Positions 1-7,788 of a stretch of DNA of 64,000 bases are shown piece after piece; positions within the stretch are counted from its first letter, which is position 1; each line of letters starts with the position of its first letter. Position numbers and translations under genes: made by a program. The notes beneath the pieces were generated by a model, which was not told the DNA's origin, did not search any database, and worked only from the letters and a program-made list of their open reading frames with translations. The stretch lies in the IMG/VR virus record IMGVR_UViG_3300021170_000010, positions 1 to 64,000 of that record; one strand, 5' to 3'. This DNA is from a virus.

Positions 1-1
1 G

Positions 2-553
2 CCGGGACGAGACGATAAGTTCGGATGGGGAAGGATAAATGCCTTCCGCGCGGTGTCTGCGGCGGCGGGGTCGCCAGTGCCAGCGTCCGCAGTTCCTCAA
101 CCGAAGCCTAATCCTATGCCTTCACCATTTCAACCGATCTCCATCGATGCCGGTCGAACCTCTGGCCGCGCGTGGTCTCCAGACGCGGACTTCTCCGGAG
201 GTACTCCGTGGTCAACGACTCAGGCCGTAACCGGAACGGATCAACCGGAGCTTTACCGGACGTGCCGCTACGGAGCGTTTACCTATTCTTTCACGGTTCC
301 GAACGGAAACTACGTCGTGACTCTGAAGTTCTGTGAGCCGTCGCGCTTCGGCGTCGGAGCGCGCGTCTTCAACGTGTCGATCAACGACGCGCCGGTCCTG
401 ACCGACTTCGACATCTTCGCTCAGGCCGGAAGCCTCGCGGCTCTCGACAGGTCGATCCCGGTATCGGTCTCTAACGGAGTGATTGTGATCAAATTTACTG
501 AAGGAAAGGCCGATGAACCGTTGATCTGCGCAATTCAGATCGACGCGGCTTAA
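2..553 (+). CDS. C-terminal part of a subtilisin-type (S8) peptidase with a malectin domain
   Basis: The frame is open from the first bases of the window, so the gene is cut at its 5' end. The first residues read DDKFGWGRINAFRAV, the typical end of an S8 catalytic domain (GxGRINA). A short Pro/Ala linker follows, then about 130 residues that look like a malectin carbohydrate-binding fold (SIDAGR start, YRTCRYG, FCEPSRFGVGARVFNVSIN). A GTG at 53 lies inside the conserved peptidase tail, so it is not the true start. It lies directly before the endolysin, so it is probably a late gene, perhaps a tail or host-surface protein that binds and cuts envelope material. The catalytic triad lies outside the window. 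Confidence 0.75.
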   Translation, partial: PGRDDKFGWGRINAFRAVSAAAGSPVPASAVPQPKPNPMPSPFQPISIDAGRTSGRAWSPDADFSGGTPWSTTQAVTGTDQPELYRTCRYGAFTYSFTVPNGNYVVTLKFCEPSRFGVGARVFNVSINDAPVLTDFDIFAQAGSLAALDRSIPVSVSNGVIVIKFTEGKADEPLICAIQIDAA

Positions 554-566
554 GATCCAGACGAAT

Positions 567-1106
567 ATGACGGAAGAACTCCTGAATCAAATCTACGAGA
601 ACGTCGATCAGGAAGAGGGGCGCGTTCCTTGGCTCTACCGCGACAACGCGGTGGAAGGTAACGCTACCTGCGCGGCAGGCCATCTAGTGGCCTCCTATGC
701 CGTAGCGCAGGCCATTCCTTTCGATCCTCCGATAGAACCGGAGGAGTGGGAAGCGCTCATGGACGCTCCGGTCGGCATGAAGGCTTCGTTCTATCAGAAG
801 TACACGCTCGGACGTCTCACGGACCCGCAGATCGACGCGCTTCGTGACGCAGACGTCGCCGAATCGAACGAAGAACTCCGGCGGCAGTTTCCGCAGTTCG
901 ATTCCTGGCCGGACGGAGTTCAGGCCGCGCTCGTCGATATGGAGTTCAACCTCGGTCTGGAAGGTCTTCTGAAGTTCCATAAACTCATGGCCGCCCTCGA
1001 AGCCGAAGATTGGACGGTTTGCTCCCTCGAATGCCATCGGCGCGGGATCTCGGAAGAACGTAATAAATGGACGGCTACGCTTTTCCTCGGTCCAATGAAT
1101 TCATGA
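567..1106 (+). CDS. Lysozyme-like endolysin
   Basis: A 179-residue protein resembling GH24-type phage muramidases. The N-terminal part has an acidic residue near residue 17 followed by WLYRDN and a Gly-His pair (AAGHL), as in the catalytic region. The C-terminal half has WPDGVQAALVDMEFNLG and CHRRGISEERN, which match the QxAL..faFNLG and RR..eR segments of the family. No signal peptide is seen, so it would need a holin. It ends in an ATGA overlap with a small membrane protein, which supports a lysis cassette. It would cleave peptidoglycan of the host wall. Confidence 0.72.
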   Translation: MTEELLNQIYENVDQEEGRVPWLYRDNAVEGNATCAAGHLVASYAVAQAIPFDPPIEPEEWEALMDAPVGMKASFYQKYTLGRLTDPQIDALRDADVAESNEELRRQFPQFDSWPDGVQAALVDMEFNLGLEGLLKFHKLMAALEAEDWTVCSLECHRRGISEERNKWTATLFLGPMNS

Positions 1107-1474
1107 AGACGGCTATTTCCGGAGTTCTCCTGGTAGCCGTCGTAACGCTTTTAGCCGTTCCGATTCAGACTCCGAACCTATACACGCCGGAAGGCCGTCA
1201 GAATCAGATCATACTGAATACTTCAAAAATAGAGACTATTTCGACGCGCCAGCAGATCAACGAAGCACGCATATCCAACCTCGAATCCAGGATGACCAGT
1301 GTAGAGCAGCAGCAGGGGCCGCAGAACGTTACTATGGCCACGCTCGCGCTCAAGGTTGACGAGCTGAACGCGAAGTTCTATTGGGCTCTCGGACTTCTGA
1401 TCACTCTGTTGGTCGGATTCATCGGAAGGGTCGTCTGGGATGTAGTCGGATCAAGACCGAAAGGAGAAAAATGA
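1103..1474 (+). CDS. Two-TM membrane protein, holin or spanin candidate
   Basis: ATG at 1103 overlaps the endolysin stop (ATGA) and is preferred to the upstream in-frame ATG at 1067. The 123-residue product has a hydrophobic helix at residues 4-20 (ISGVLLVAVVTLLAVPI), a charged helical stretch with heptad-like spacing (residues 40-85) and a second helix near 95-115 (WALGLLITLLVGFIGRVVW). Length, topology and position next to the endolysin fit a holin or an inner-membrane spanin. No family was recognised, so the role is inferred from context. Confidence 0.6.
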   Translation: MKTAISGVLLVAVVTLLAVPIQTPNLYTPEGRQNQIILNTSKIETISTRQQINEARISNLESRMTSVEQQQGPQNVTMATLALKVDELNAKFYWALGLLITLLVGFIGRVVWDVVGSRPKGEK

Positions 1475-1713
1475 ACATGGAACTTAAACTGAAGAAGGCA
1501 TTCGCGCGGCTCTGGGAACTGAAGCACGGGCCGAAGCACGTTTCTCTCGTCTCTCAGGCGATGTACGGCACTGACGCACCTCCGGCTGGTTCCGCGCTCG
1601 CCCGCTACCTGACGGTCCATCCTGCCGATCCTACGCTCGACGGCGACGGTGATACGGACGGCGATCAGGTGGATGATCCCAAAGATCCGCCGGAAGGTCC
1701 TGGCGGATTCTAG
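1471..1713 (+). CDS. Small acidic-tailed protein of the lysis region
   Basis: ATG at 1471 sits in an ATGA overlap, behind the strong ribosome site AAAGGAG at 1459-1465. The 80-residue product has a basic amphipathic N-terminal half and an Asp/Pro/Gly-rich C-terminus (DGDGDTDGDQ). No membrane segment or known domain is seen. It is translationally coupled to the holin-like gene, so it belongs to the same late operon. Function unknown. Confidence 0.55.
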   Translation: MNMELKLKKAFARLWELKHGPKHVSLVSQAMYGTDAPPAGSALARYLTVHPADPTLDGDGDTDGDQVDDPKDPPEGPGGF

Positions 1714-1763
1714 CGATTCGGCGGTAGCCAATTCTGATAACGGCGCGGCGCCTAGGATACGGC

Positions 1764-1793
1764 TTACTAGTACCCTAGGTACTGCGCTAGAAT
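1764..1793 (+). promoter_or_regulatory. Promoter candidate with an operator-like palindrome
   Basis: A possible -35 TTACTA (1764-1769) and -10 TAGAAT (1788-1793) are 18 bases apart. The spacer holds a perfect dyad, AGTACC-CTA-GGTACT (1768-1782). If this is a promoter, the downstream gene must start at ATG 1810, because the ATG at 1792 overlaps the -10. The spacing matches the candidates at 16474 and 57489. Confidence 0.4.
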
Positions 1794-1809
1794 GTACAGA
1801 AAGCTGCTT

Positions 1810-2070
1810 ATGACGGACAACAACCTCGGAAGCGATCCGAACGGCTGGCTCCGGCTCATAGCCGCTGGTATCCTCGGAGCCTGCGGAAAGTGGATCTGGC
1901 AGCAGCTTACGCGCGTCCGCAGACCGAACAACGGCTACTACTCGAACGCTTACGTCGTTAGTGAAATTAAGCTTATGAAAGAATCCATCGACCGGCTATC
2001 GGCTGAGATGGAAGATTCGCGAAATCGGCTCAGTCATCTCGAATCCCGCCGCGCCAGCGCCGGAGATTAA
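1810..2070 (+). CDS. Small membrane protein with a coiled-coil tail
   Basis: An 86-residue product if started at ATG 1810; an in-frame ATG at 1792 overlaps the predicted -10 box. A hydrophobic segment (WLRLIAAGILGACGKWIW, about residues 13-30) is followed by a basic patch and a C-terminal heptad-like region (IDRLSAEMEDSRNRLSHLE). This is the layout of many phage holin- or spanin-associated proteins. It has its own promoter candidate and converges with the minus-strand membrane gene, overlapping its end by about 40 bases. Confidence 0.55.
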   Translation: MTDNNLGSDPNGWLRLIAAGILGACGKWIWQQLTRVRRPNNGYYSNAYVVSEIKLMKESIDRLSAEMEDSRNRLSHLESRRASAGD

Positions 2071-2710
2071 GCCAAAATGCTCCGCACAGTAGAATCTGCG
2101 TGGCAAGGATCGAATCCGAAGCCGCACGCCACGCCCCGCCTCCGCCCTTCCACGTAAAGATCTCCCAGAATAATCCGCCCTTCGTAGTGCTCGCCATCAA
2201 GGCGCAGGTAAGCAGCCACGCGGTCCACAGCCAGCCGTGGCAGTCGATCTGCGCCTCCATCCGTACCGGTCGCTTCTGCGATATCCACCGCCATGCCACC
2301 AGCATCCCGACCGTCTCCGCGAGAAGCGCGTACTGAAGCGCTATCATCGCTCCCTGATACCAGTTCTCCGCTTTCCATGACGCACTGGCCACGAGCGGTA
2401 TGGCTCCGCATACTCCGGACAGGGAAAGCATCAACCATCTTTCCCTCGCGAACGTCTGCCTAAGTAGGACGCTGAAGACGTCGAACGTGGCTGCGAAGGT
2501 AAGGCCGAGTAGAAGCGAGAAGAGCGGAACCTGTATGAAGCGCGTATACCAGACGTCGCGCGGAAAGGCCGGAGCGATATTGACGGCGCTCGAAACGTAG
2601 ATGAAGACCGCGAACCAGAGAAGGTATCCGACGCGGCGCTTTAGGACTAAATAGACGAGCGAGAGTTCCGCGAGGCCGAGGAGGAAGCGGAGGACGTGGT
2701 ACTCAGGCAC
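2030..2710 (-). CDS. Polytopic membrane protein, unknown
   Basis: About 226 residues with at least five hydrophobic segments (for example LLGLAELSLVYLVL, LLWFAVFIYVSSAV, VPLFSLLLGLTFAA, LWTAWLLTCALMA). GTG at 2710 is chosen because it lies 5 bases upstream of the stop of the preceding small gene and has a GGTGGGA-type ribosome site; an ATG at 2764 would overlap that gene by 62 bases. It is the last gene of the minus block and runs tail-to-tail into the 1810 gene. No family was recognised. Confidence 0.6.
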   Translation of the reverse strand: MPEYHVLRFLLGLAELSLVYLVLKRRVGYLLWFAVFIYVSSAVNIAPAFPRDVWYTRFIQVPLFSLLLGLTFAATFDVFSVLLRQTFARERWLMLSLSGVCGAIPLVASASWKAENWYQGAMIALQYALLAETVGMLVAWRWISQKRPVRMEAQIDCHGWLWTAWLLTCALMASTTKGGLFWEIFTWKGGGGAWRAASDSILATQILLCGAFWLNLRRWRGGIRDD

Positions 2711-2885
2711 GGTCCCACCATCGTTGTGATATCGTAGAACCCCATTTGGACCGGCGCTTTTCATATTCAGGGCGGTCCGTAAGGTAGATTAAGACTCGTC
2801 CCATAAAGTTCTGGGAAATATTAAGCGGATTTTCATACTCAAGCTGGACGAGTAACCTAGATACGATTTCACTAGGGTTTATCAT
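2703..2885 (-). CDS. Small hypothetical protein
   Basis: A 60-residue hydrophilic protein (start MINPSEIVSRLL) with a basic, Trp-containing C-terminus. It overlaps the preceding gene by 14 bases and the following membrane gene by 8, as is usual in this operon. No domain recognised. Confidence 0.5.
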   Translation of the reverse strand: MINPSEIVSRLLVQLEYENPLNISQNFMGRVLIYLTDRPEYEKRRSKWGSTISQRWWDRA

Positions 2886-3066
2886 TTTCGAGAAGTACCT
2901 TCTGACGCAGCTCAGCCAGGACCTTCGCTACCGGTCCGCGCTTTCCGCTCAGAGCTTCCGCGTCCCACCGCTGGAAGATCTTGGCAAACGGACCGCTCCG
3001 CGCCATCTCCGCTTGCTGCCGGTCGGAATCCGCGAAGAGTTTGGCCCAGTCGGTCGGTTCGTTCAT
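2872..3066 (-). CDS. Small helical hypothetical protein
   Basis: ATG at 3066 is preceded by GAGGAG at good spacing, so it is preferred to upstream in-frame starts. The 64-residue product (MNEPTDWAKLFADSDRQQ) is charged and probably all helical. It starts 26 bases after the stop of the frameshifted gene. No function assigned. Confidence 0.5.
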   Translation of the reverse strand: MNEPTDWAKLFADSDRQQAEMARSGPFAKIFQRWDAEALSGKRGPVAKVLAELRQKVLLENDKP

Positions 3067-3092
3067 ATCTTTACTCCTCGGCTGCGGTTCTC

Positions 3093-3417
3093 TCACTTCT
3101 CCCGCAGCTTCGCTAATACCGCGCGCATCTTGCACCGCGCATCATCGGCAAACGGGAAGCACTTGCCGCAGGCTTCCGGCGCGCGTTCTAAACAGTCCTC
3201 ACAATCCTCACAGCGGTTGCGTTGCTCGTCGAGCGCTTCGTACGCAAGGACGGCGGCGTAAAGCTCCGGAGCGACCTCAACTAGTCGTGCGTCTGCGACA
3301 GTAGTTTTACGTCCCTTCGTAATAAGCGCCTACCAGTTCGCCGTCGCTTCCGTATACGTCAGCATAGTTGATCGGGCCGATACGCCACGGACTGGGCGCG
3401 AAGTTCAAATCCTTCAT
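3093..3417 (-). pseudogene. Frameshifted gene of the phage ARLIAAAPEL family with a Cys cluster
   Basis: ATG 3417 (ATGA overlap, GAGGTGAG ribosome site) encodes MKDLNFAPSPWRIGP and 21 more residues before a TAA at 3307. The next frame continues without a start codon: TTVADARLVEVAPEL, then CEDCEDC and CGKC, ending at 3093. Joined, this matches a very common phage protein (PWR...ARLIAAAPEL...). The join needs removal of one G from the GGG at 3313-3315. Either the gene is mutated or there is a one-base error. The Cys pairs suggest a zinc site. Confidence 0.6.
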
Positions 3418-3773
3418 ACCTCACCTCGCGCTTTCTTTATAACCTCCGTAGCCTTCTTCGCCCAGACGTCGAGTTGATTGAGCGCGGCCAGCATATTCTT
3501 CAGACGGACCGGCTCGGAGCAGAAGTCTTCGAGTTCCGCTATCGCTTCGCGCCATCCGCCTTTTAGTTGGAGCGCTTCCGTAACGAGTTCTGCGAGATCC
3601 GGAGAAGCCGTAAAGAGACGCGCCTGCTCGACTGTCTGCGCTTGCCCGAGCCACTCCGGCGTCCGGTCTTCGTCAGAAATCTCGAACGTTCCGGCCTGCA
3701 TTCCTGGAAGGTCCGCGAAGTAGTCAACATGTCGGAAGGAATACGGACCAGGATTCCACGGAGGTTCGGTCAC
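3414..3773 (-). CDS. Phage protein of the ARLIAAAPEL family
   Basis: A 119-residue protein with the same plan as the next gene: an N-terminal Trp/Pro-rich strand region (WNPGPYSFRHV), then QARLFTASPDLAELVTEAL and a helical tail. This family is widespread in phages and has no known role. GTG start in a GTGA overlap with the upstream gene. It is a tandem paralogue of 3093-3417. Confidence 0.6.
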   Translation of the reverse strand: MTEPPWNPGPYSFRHVDYFADLPGMQAGTFEISDEDRTPEWLGQAQTVEQARLFTASPDLAELVTEALQLKGGWREAIAELEDFCSEPVRLKNMLAALNQLDVWAKKATEVIKKARGEV

Positions 3774-3997
3774 GCGCTCTTCTCCGCCGCGATTCCAGCC
3801 ATCGGCTCCTGCGGTATCTCTGCCGTCTTCTTATTCTTGCTACCCGCTGGCCGTCCGGCCTTCGACGCTTGCGGAGAACCGGCGAAGCTGATCCACCGTA
3901 GCGCGGTTTCCGCCTCGCGCCTTTCGTCGGCAGTCAGCGTCTTAAAGAGAGCGTCCGCGTCGATACGGGCGCGTACGTAACGTTCTGCGTTGGTCAA
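3770..3997 (-). CDS. Small basic protein with an AT-hook-like motif
   Basis: A 75-residue protein starting at TTG 3997, with TGGAGG six bases upstream. It is the first gene of the minus block. The C-terminal part has GRPAGSKNKK, which resembles an AT-hook that binds the DNA minor groove. A regulatory or DNA-binding role is inferred only. Confidence 0.5.
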   Translation of the reverse strand: MTNAERYVRARIDADALFKTLTADERREAETALRWISFAGSPQASKAGRPAGSKNKKTAEIPQEPMAGIAAEKSA

Positions 3998-4018
3998 TGG
4001 AAGCCTCCAAACGCTAGC

Positions 4019-4068
4019 ATAATACGAAACGTAAAAAAGGTATAGCGTTAATTTCTAAACCGTAGTAT
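4019..4068. promoter_or_regulatory. Divergent promoter region
   Basis: About 70 bases, rich in A/T, separate the divergent minus block and the long plus operon. A CGTATTAT box reads leftward (4019-4026) and a CGTAGTAT box reads rightward (4061-4068). Both fit the CGTA-NN-AT box seen at other operon starts. The right box overlaps the ATG at 4067, so translation may begin at ATG 4079. Confidence 0.4.
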
Positions 4069-4243
4069 GGTAGAAAATATGCCAGAGAAGATGGCGGTCG
4101 TAAACGTAAAGGTACCGTGCGGTATCTGGAAGCGCATGAAGGTTGTCGCTATCGAGAGCGGCCTTTCCCGTATGGAAGCCGTAGCTGCTGCGTTTAAAGA
4201 ATTCACGGAACGTCGAGAGCGCAAGAACGGAGCCGCGAAATGA
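4067..4243 (+). CDS. Ribbon-helix-helix-like regulator candidate
   Basis: A 58-residue basic protein; a second ATG at 4079 may be the real start, because the promoter-like box overlaps the first. The core is VVNVKVPCGIWKRMKVVAIE, then an amphipathic helix ending in EFTERRERK. One strand plus two helices is the plan of CopG/Arc repressors. It is the first gene of the plus operon, so it may control its own divergent promoter. It ends in an ATGA overlap. Confidence 0.5.
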   Translation: MVENMPEKMAVVNVKVPCGIWKRMKVVAIESGLSRMEAVAAAFKEFTERRERKNGAAK

Positions 4244-4440
4244 CCGACGCTAAATCCTCCGATCAACTAAAGATCGAACTCCTATCCGCGAAGGTAGATC
4301 GCTTGACCGCCGCGCTCCGTCGAGCCGCTACCGTGCTAAAGCAATACGAGCACTGTCGTCATGCGAGCCGCGACTGCTTCTGCACGGCGGAAGCGCGCGA
4401 AGCCGTCCGGACGCTCGAACTAACGGGAGCACTACTATGA
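4240..4440 (+). CDS. Small helical protein with a Cys/His cluster
   Basis: A 66-residue protein. A predicted N-terminal coiled helix (QLKIELLSAKVDRLTAAL) precedes a CRHASRDCFC stretch that could bind a metal. Both ends are in ATGA overlaps. No function known. Confidence 0.5.
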   Translation: MTDAKSSDQLKIELLSAKVDRLTAALRRAATVLKQYEHCRHASRDCFCTAEAREAVRTLELTGALL

Positions 4441-4838
4441 TCGACGTTTGGAATTTTCCCGCTGGCCGGGAACTGGACGCGCTTGTAGCTAATAAGGTTA
4501 TGGGGTATCAAATCCTTGGATACGCTAGCATATGGACGGATTCCGTCCGCGTAATTCGTAATGGACTAGGCGTAACGTTTCATCCGAGTGAAGATACGTC
4601 CGCAGCCTTTGATACTCAGGCCGAACTTCACCGACGTGGCTATCATATGCAGCTAAAGTCTCCGTTCCTTCCAGATTCCGACGCTGCTGAAAGCGGCCAC
4701 GTGTGGTTTTGCGGATTTACTCCTCACGGAACGTCTGGATGGAACGGACGTCCTGATTTTTTGGCTTCTGGAGAAACTCCCGCGCTCGCGATCTGCCGCG
4801 CGGCTCTTCTCGTAGCGGAGACGTGGAATGGCGATTGA
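4437..4838 (+). CDS. Phage ABA-sandwich domain protein
   Basis: A 133-residue protein with the hallmarks of the phage ABA-sandwich family: AGRELDALVANKVMGY near the N-terminus and PALAICRAALLVAE near the C-terminus. These small proteins are common in phage early regions and have no assigned role. It overlaps the exonuclease gene by 11 bases. Confidence 0.65.
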   Translation: MIDVWNFPAGRELDALVANKVMGYQILGYASIWTDSVRVIRNGLGVTFHPSEDTSAAFDTQAELHRRGYHMQLKSPFLPDSDAAESGHVWFCGFTPHGTSGWNGRPDFLASGETPALAICRAALLVAETWNGD

Positions 4839-5883
4839 CCAGCGAACGCGCGCGCGCGGTATCGGAGCATCAGAGATCGCGGCAATCGTAGGCCTTGACC
4901 CGCGCCGTGATGCATTTGCCGTCTACGCCGCGAAACTCGGCCTGATCAAGCAGCGCCCTTCGAACCAGCGCCAGCGTCGAGGCCACTATTTCGAGCGCGG
5001 CGTCATTGACTGGTATAGTGACGTTACCGGCCTGAAGACCGAATGGTTCGACGAAACGATCCAGCACCGCGACCGAGACTGGCAGGTCTGCACGCCAGAT
5101 GCCTGGGTAGTATCGGACCTAACGCGCCGGAGACGCATCGGCGGTGTTGACGCAAAGACGGTCGCTTGGAATCTCCGCGACGGATGGGGAGACGAAGATA
5201 ACGGAGAGGTTCCGATTACCGTAGCGCTCCAGCTTCAGTGGTCCTGCTCGACGGCGGATCTTCCGTGGTGGGATGCCGCTGCACTGTTCGGCCTGGACGA
5301 ACTTCGCACCTACCGCGTCCATCGAGACGTAGAAATCGAAGCTACGCTTCTCGAAGCCGGAGAGAGCTTCTGGAAGGATCACGTCCTCGCGCGCGTTCCG
5401 CCGCCGATTGGAAAGTCTGAAGCCGCGCAGGACTACCTTAAGCAGCGCTTTCCGCGCCAGATCGAGATGCTGCGGATGGCGACGGAGGAAGAAGAAGCGC
5501 TGATCGCGGCGTATGACGAAGCGCATGACGCCTATGAGACGGCGAAGGACCGGAAAGAGGAAACCAGCAACGCGCTGAAGCAGGCGATAGGCGAAGCCGA
5601 AGGCTTGATGTCACGGATCGGGAAGGTTACCTGGAAAAAAGACAAGGACGCGGTCGGTACTGATTGGGAGCGCATCGTATATATCCTGGTATCGGTTCCG
5701 TGCCCGATGGATCATAAGGAAGGTGACGGAACGGTGACGGACTGCTCGGTCTGCGCGGGTTCCGGATTGGCGCTTCCGGCGGATAGCATACGCAAGATCG
5801 AAGCGCTGGCGAAGCAGCATCAGAAGGTGACGCGGGAAGGCGCGCGGAAGCTCTTGCTGCCGCGCGGAAAGGCCGGAAAGTGA
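4828..5883 (+). CDS. YqaJ-like viral recombinase/exonuclease
   Basis: A 351-residue nuclease of the lambda-exonuclease (PD-D/ExK) fold. The N-terminus GIGASEIAAIVGLDP, the RGHYFERG segment and GGVDAKT with a following LQLQW match the active-site blocks of YqaJ proteins. It would degrade one strand of linear phage DNA to feed single-strand annealing. An extra C-terminal part has CPMDHK...CSVCAGSG, a zinc-knuckle-like insert of the CxxCxGxG type. The annealing-protein candidate lies two genes downstream, as expected for a two-component recombination module. Confidence 0.8.
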   Translation: MAIDQRTRARGIGASEIAAIVGLDPRRDAFAVYAAKLGLIKQRPSNQRQRRGHYFERGVIDWYSDVTGLKTEWFDETIQHRDRDWQVCTPDAWVVSDLTRRRRIGGVDAKTVAWNLRDGWGDEDNGEVPITVALQLQWSCSTADLPWWDAAALFGLDELRTYRVHRDVEIEATLLEAGESFWKDHVLARVPPPIGKSEAAQDYLKQRFPRQIEMLRMATEEEEALIAAYDEAHDAYETAKDRKEETSNALKQAIGEAEGLMSRIGKVTWKKDKDAVGTDWERIVYILVSVPCPMDHKEGDGTVTDCSVCAGSGLALPADSIRKIEALAKQHQKVTREGARKLLLPRGKAGK

Positions 5884-6185
5884 ATAAACCCATAGTCCAT
5901 ACGCTTACGGAGTTGACGTATAGCGCCGACCGCAAGGGAGCGCTGAAGCTCTATATCTACGCTACGAATAGCGCGTATCATAACGGCGGTCATTGGTTCG
6001 AGCGTAATCCGCGCTATCCGGACGAAGAGATCAATACGGATCAGGCGCGCAAGCAGTTCGATCTCGGTATGGAGAGCAAGCGAGAAATCCGAATCTGCAA
6101 CGGTATGGACTTTCTCGTACTCCACGCAAAAGACGGCGTGATGATCTATCCTCCTACCGCAGAAGAGTTCTGGAACAGTATATGA
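5880..6185 (+). CDS. Hypothetical protein in the recombination operon
   Basis: A 101-residue protein coupled at both ends (overlap with the exonuclease stop, ATGA with the next gene). It is a mix of predicted strands (LKLYIYATNS, IRICNGMDFLVLHA) with no recognised motif. Its position suggests a recombination or replication accessory role, which is inference only. Confidence 0.5.
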   Translation: MNKPIVHTLTELTYSADRKGALKLYIYATNSAYHNGGHWFERNPRYPDEEINTDQARKQFDLGMESKREIRICNGMDFLVLHAKDGVMIYPPTAEEFWNSI

Positions 6186-6358
6186 GCTATATCGATATCG
6201 TATTTGACGGTCCGCCTTCGCACGAGTCCGGGCATTTCGTAGAAGTCGAAGATTCGCTAGGCCGCTCGATTTCATTAGGTGAATGGGTTCACCGCGCAGA
6301 CGGGTACTGGGCGCTACGTATGCCCGATCCAAGAATTAAGACTGGAGAGAAAGAATGA
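6182..6358 (+). CDS. Conserved phage mini-protein (IVFDGPP family)
   Basis: A 58-residue protein, MSYIDIVFDGPPSHESG then FVEVEDSLGRS and EWVHRADGYWALR. This short beta-rich protein recurs in many unrelated phages with unknown function. ATGA overlaps at both ends confirm the frame. Confidence 0.65.
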   Translation: MSYIDIVFDGPPSHESGHFVEVEDSLGRSISLGEWVHRADGYWALRMPDPRIKTGEKE

Positions 6359-7770
6359 CGCCACGAGAATTCGGAAGAGACGAAACGGAAGTCGGCCTGA
6401 CGCGCCGTGAAGACTTCGGCGGAACGGAGTTGTCGCGTTCGCCGGAGACGTCGATGGCAGCCATGGCCGCGCAGCAGAAGGCGCTAGTCGAAGCGCGGTT
6501 CGTCGTAGCCGCGCGCTATCTTCGCCGTGACTGGATGCAGGTCCGCGTCGGAATCAATCGGCTGTGCGAGAATCCCGGCTTCGCAGCGGAAGCCCTCTAT
6601 GTAAAGCCGATGAGCAAGACGCCGGACGAATGGCAGAAGTGGAGCAAGCGCGATAAACTCCTGAACGCTCCTGAAGACTGGCCGACCGGCTTCTCGATCA
6701 GATTCGTGGAGGCCGCGATCTTCGAGGCCAAGAATATCGACGTTACTCAGAACGTTATATGGGAAGACGCGGAGGTTCGCCGCACTACCGTATGCGTCAT
6801 GGATCTCGAATCGAACGTTGCCTATTCACGGACGATCACGACGAAGAAGGTAGTCGAGCGCCGCTACGTAAAGCAGGGTCAGGAGACTCTCGGCCAGCGC
6901 GTAAACACGAACGGCCAGATCGTTCATCTGATCGAAGCGACGGACGCGGAGGTGAATCAACTCGAAGCCGCAGCGGTGTCGAAGGCCATCCGGACGCTCG
7001 GTGAAAAACTCCTTCCGCCGCAGGACAAGATCGAGTGGAAAGACCGTATCTGGGCGACGCTCGAAAAGCAAGCCGCTGAAGATCCGGACGGAGAGCGGAA
7101 GAAGCTGATCGACGCCTTTGCGGAAAAGCGTATCGATCCGAAGCATCTCGCGGAATACCTCGGCCATCCGGTCGAGCAGTCTACGCCAGCCGAGATCATT
7201 AAGCTGCGCGGAATCTATATGGTGATCGCGGAAGGCGTAGCTTCATGGGCCGACGTGATGGCCGGTCCTCCAGCGGAAGGTGAGAAGCCTACTCCCATCG
7301 CCCTGAAGATCAAGGAATCCATTGACCGCCAGCAGAAGAAGGCGGAAGCGCCGAAAGCGGCTCCGCAGGCCATTCCGGAACAGGCTAAACCTGCTGCCGA
7401 ATCCGCGAAGCAGGAAAACGGCTCCGCGCCAGCGTCTCCGGCTGGCCAGACGGCTCCGGCGCAGTCCGCTCCTGCTACGCAACCTGCCGAGACGGAGAAG
7501 CAGCCAGAGGCCGCTAAAGCGCAGGAAACGGCCAAAGCCGAACCTGCCCAGGCCGGTCCGAAGTCGATTCCGACGTATACCTCGGATAACCTGCCGACCG
7601 ACGACCTGAAAGAAGGCGAAGAGTGCTACTACAACGGGAAGCATATCCGCGCAGTTGTGCCGGAGCCGGGAGAAGCTCCGACGTGGAAGCGGATTGGGGA
7701 AGCACCGGGAGCGGATAAGCCGAAGAGCAAGGGGAAGGATCGGAACCCCGGCGCTCTCGACTTTACGTAA
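6355..7770 (+). CDS. Probable single-strand annealing protein (RecT/Sak-like role)
   Basis: A 471-residue protein. The first 280 residues resemble a phage family found beside YqaJ exonucleases (VEARFVVAARYLRRDWMQVRV, FSIRFVEAAIFEA, DLESNVAYSRTITTKK, ERRY). Residues 330-400 are a low-complexity Pro/Ala/Gln/Lys linker, and the tail holds a small domain (CYYNGKHIRAVV) ending in GALDFT. Pairing with the exonuclease in one operon is the main reason for calling it an annealing protein; family membership in RecT or Redbeta was not proven here. Confidence 0.55.
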   Translation: MTPREFGRDETEVGLTRREDFGGTELSRSPETSMAAMAAQQKALVEARFVVAARYLRRDWMQVRVGINRLCENPGFAAEALYVKPMSKTPDEWQKWSKRDKLLNAPEDWPTGFSIRFVEAAIFEAKNIDVTQNVIWEDAEVRRTTVCVMDLESNVAYSRTITTKKVVERRYVKQGQETLGQRVNTNGQIVHLIEATDAEVNQLEAAAVSKAIRTLGEKLLPPQDKIEWKDRIWATLEKQAAEDPDGERKKLIDAFAEKRIDPKHLAEYLGHPVEQSTPAEIIKLRGIYMVIAEGVASWADVMAGPPAEGEKPTPIALKIKESIDRQQKKAEAPKAAPQAIPEQAKPAAESAKQENGSAPASPAGQTAPAQSAPATQPAETEKQPEAAKAQETAKAEPAQAGPKSIPTYTSDNLPTDDLKEGEECYYNGKHIRAVVPEPGEAPTWKRIGEAPGADKPKSKGKDRNPGALDFT

Positions 7771-7788
7771 GAAGGGGGAAACGGTTAG

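Noticed and set aside
7243-7644. Leu/Arg-rich frames opposite the 6355 gene
   Set aside because: These are shadows of its Ala/Pro/Lys-rich linker, with no coupling or ribosome sites.
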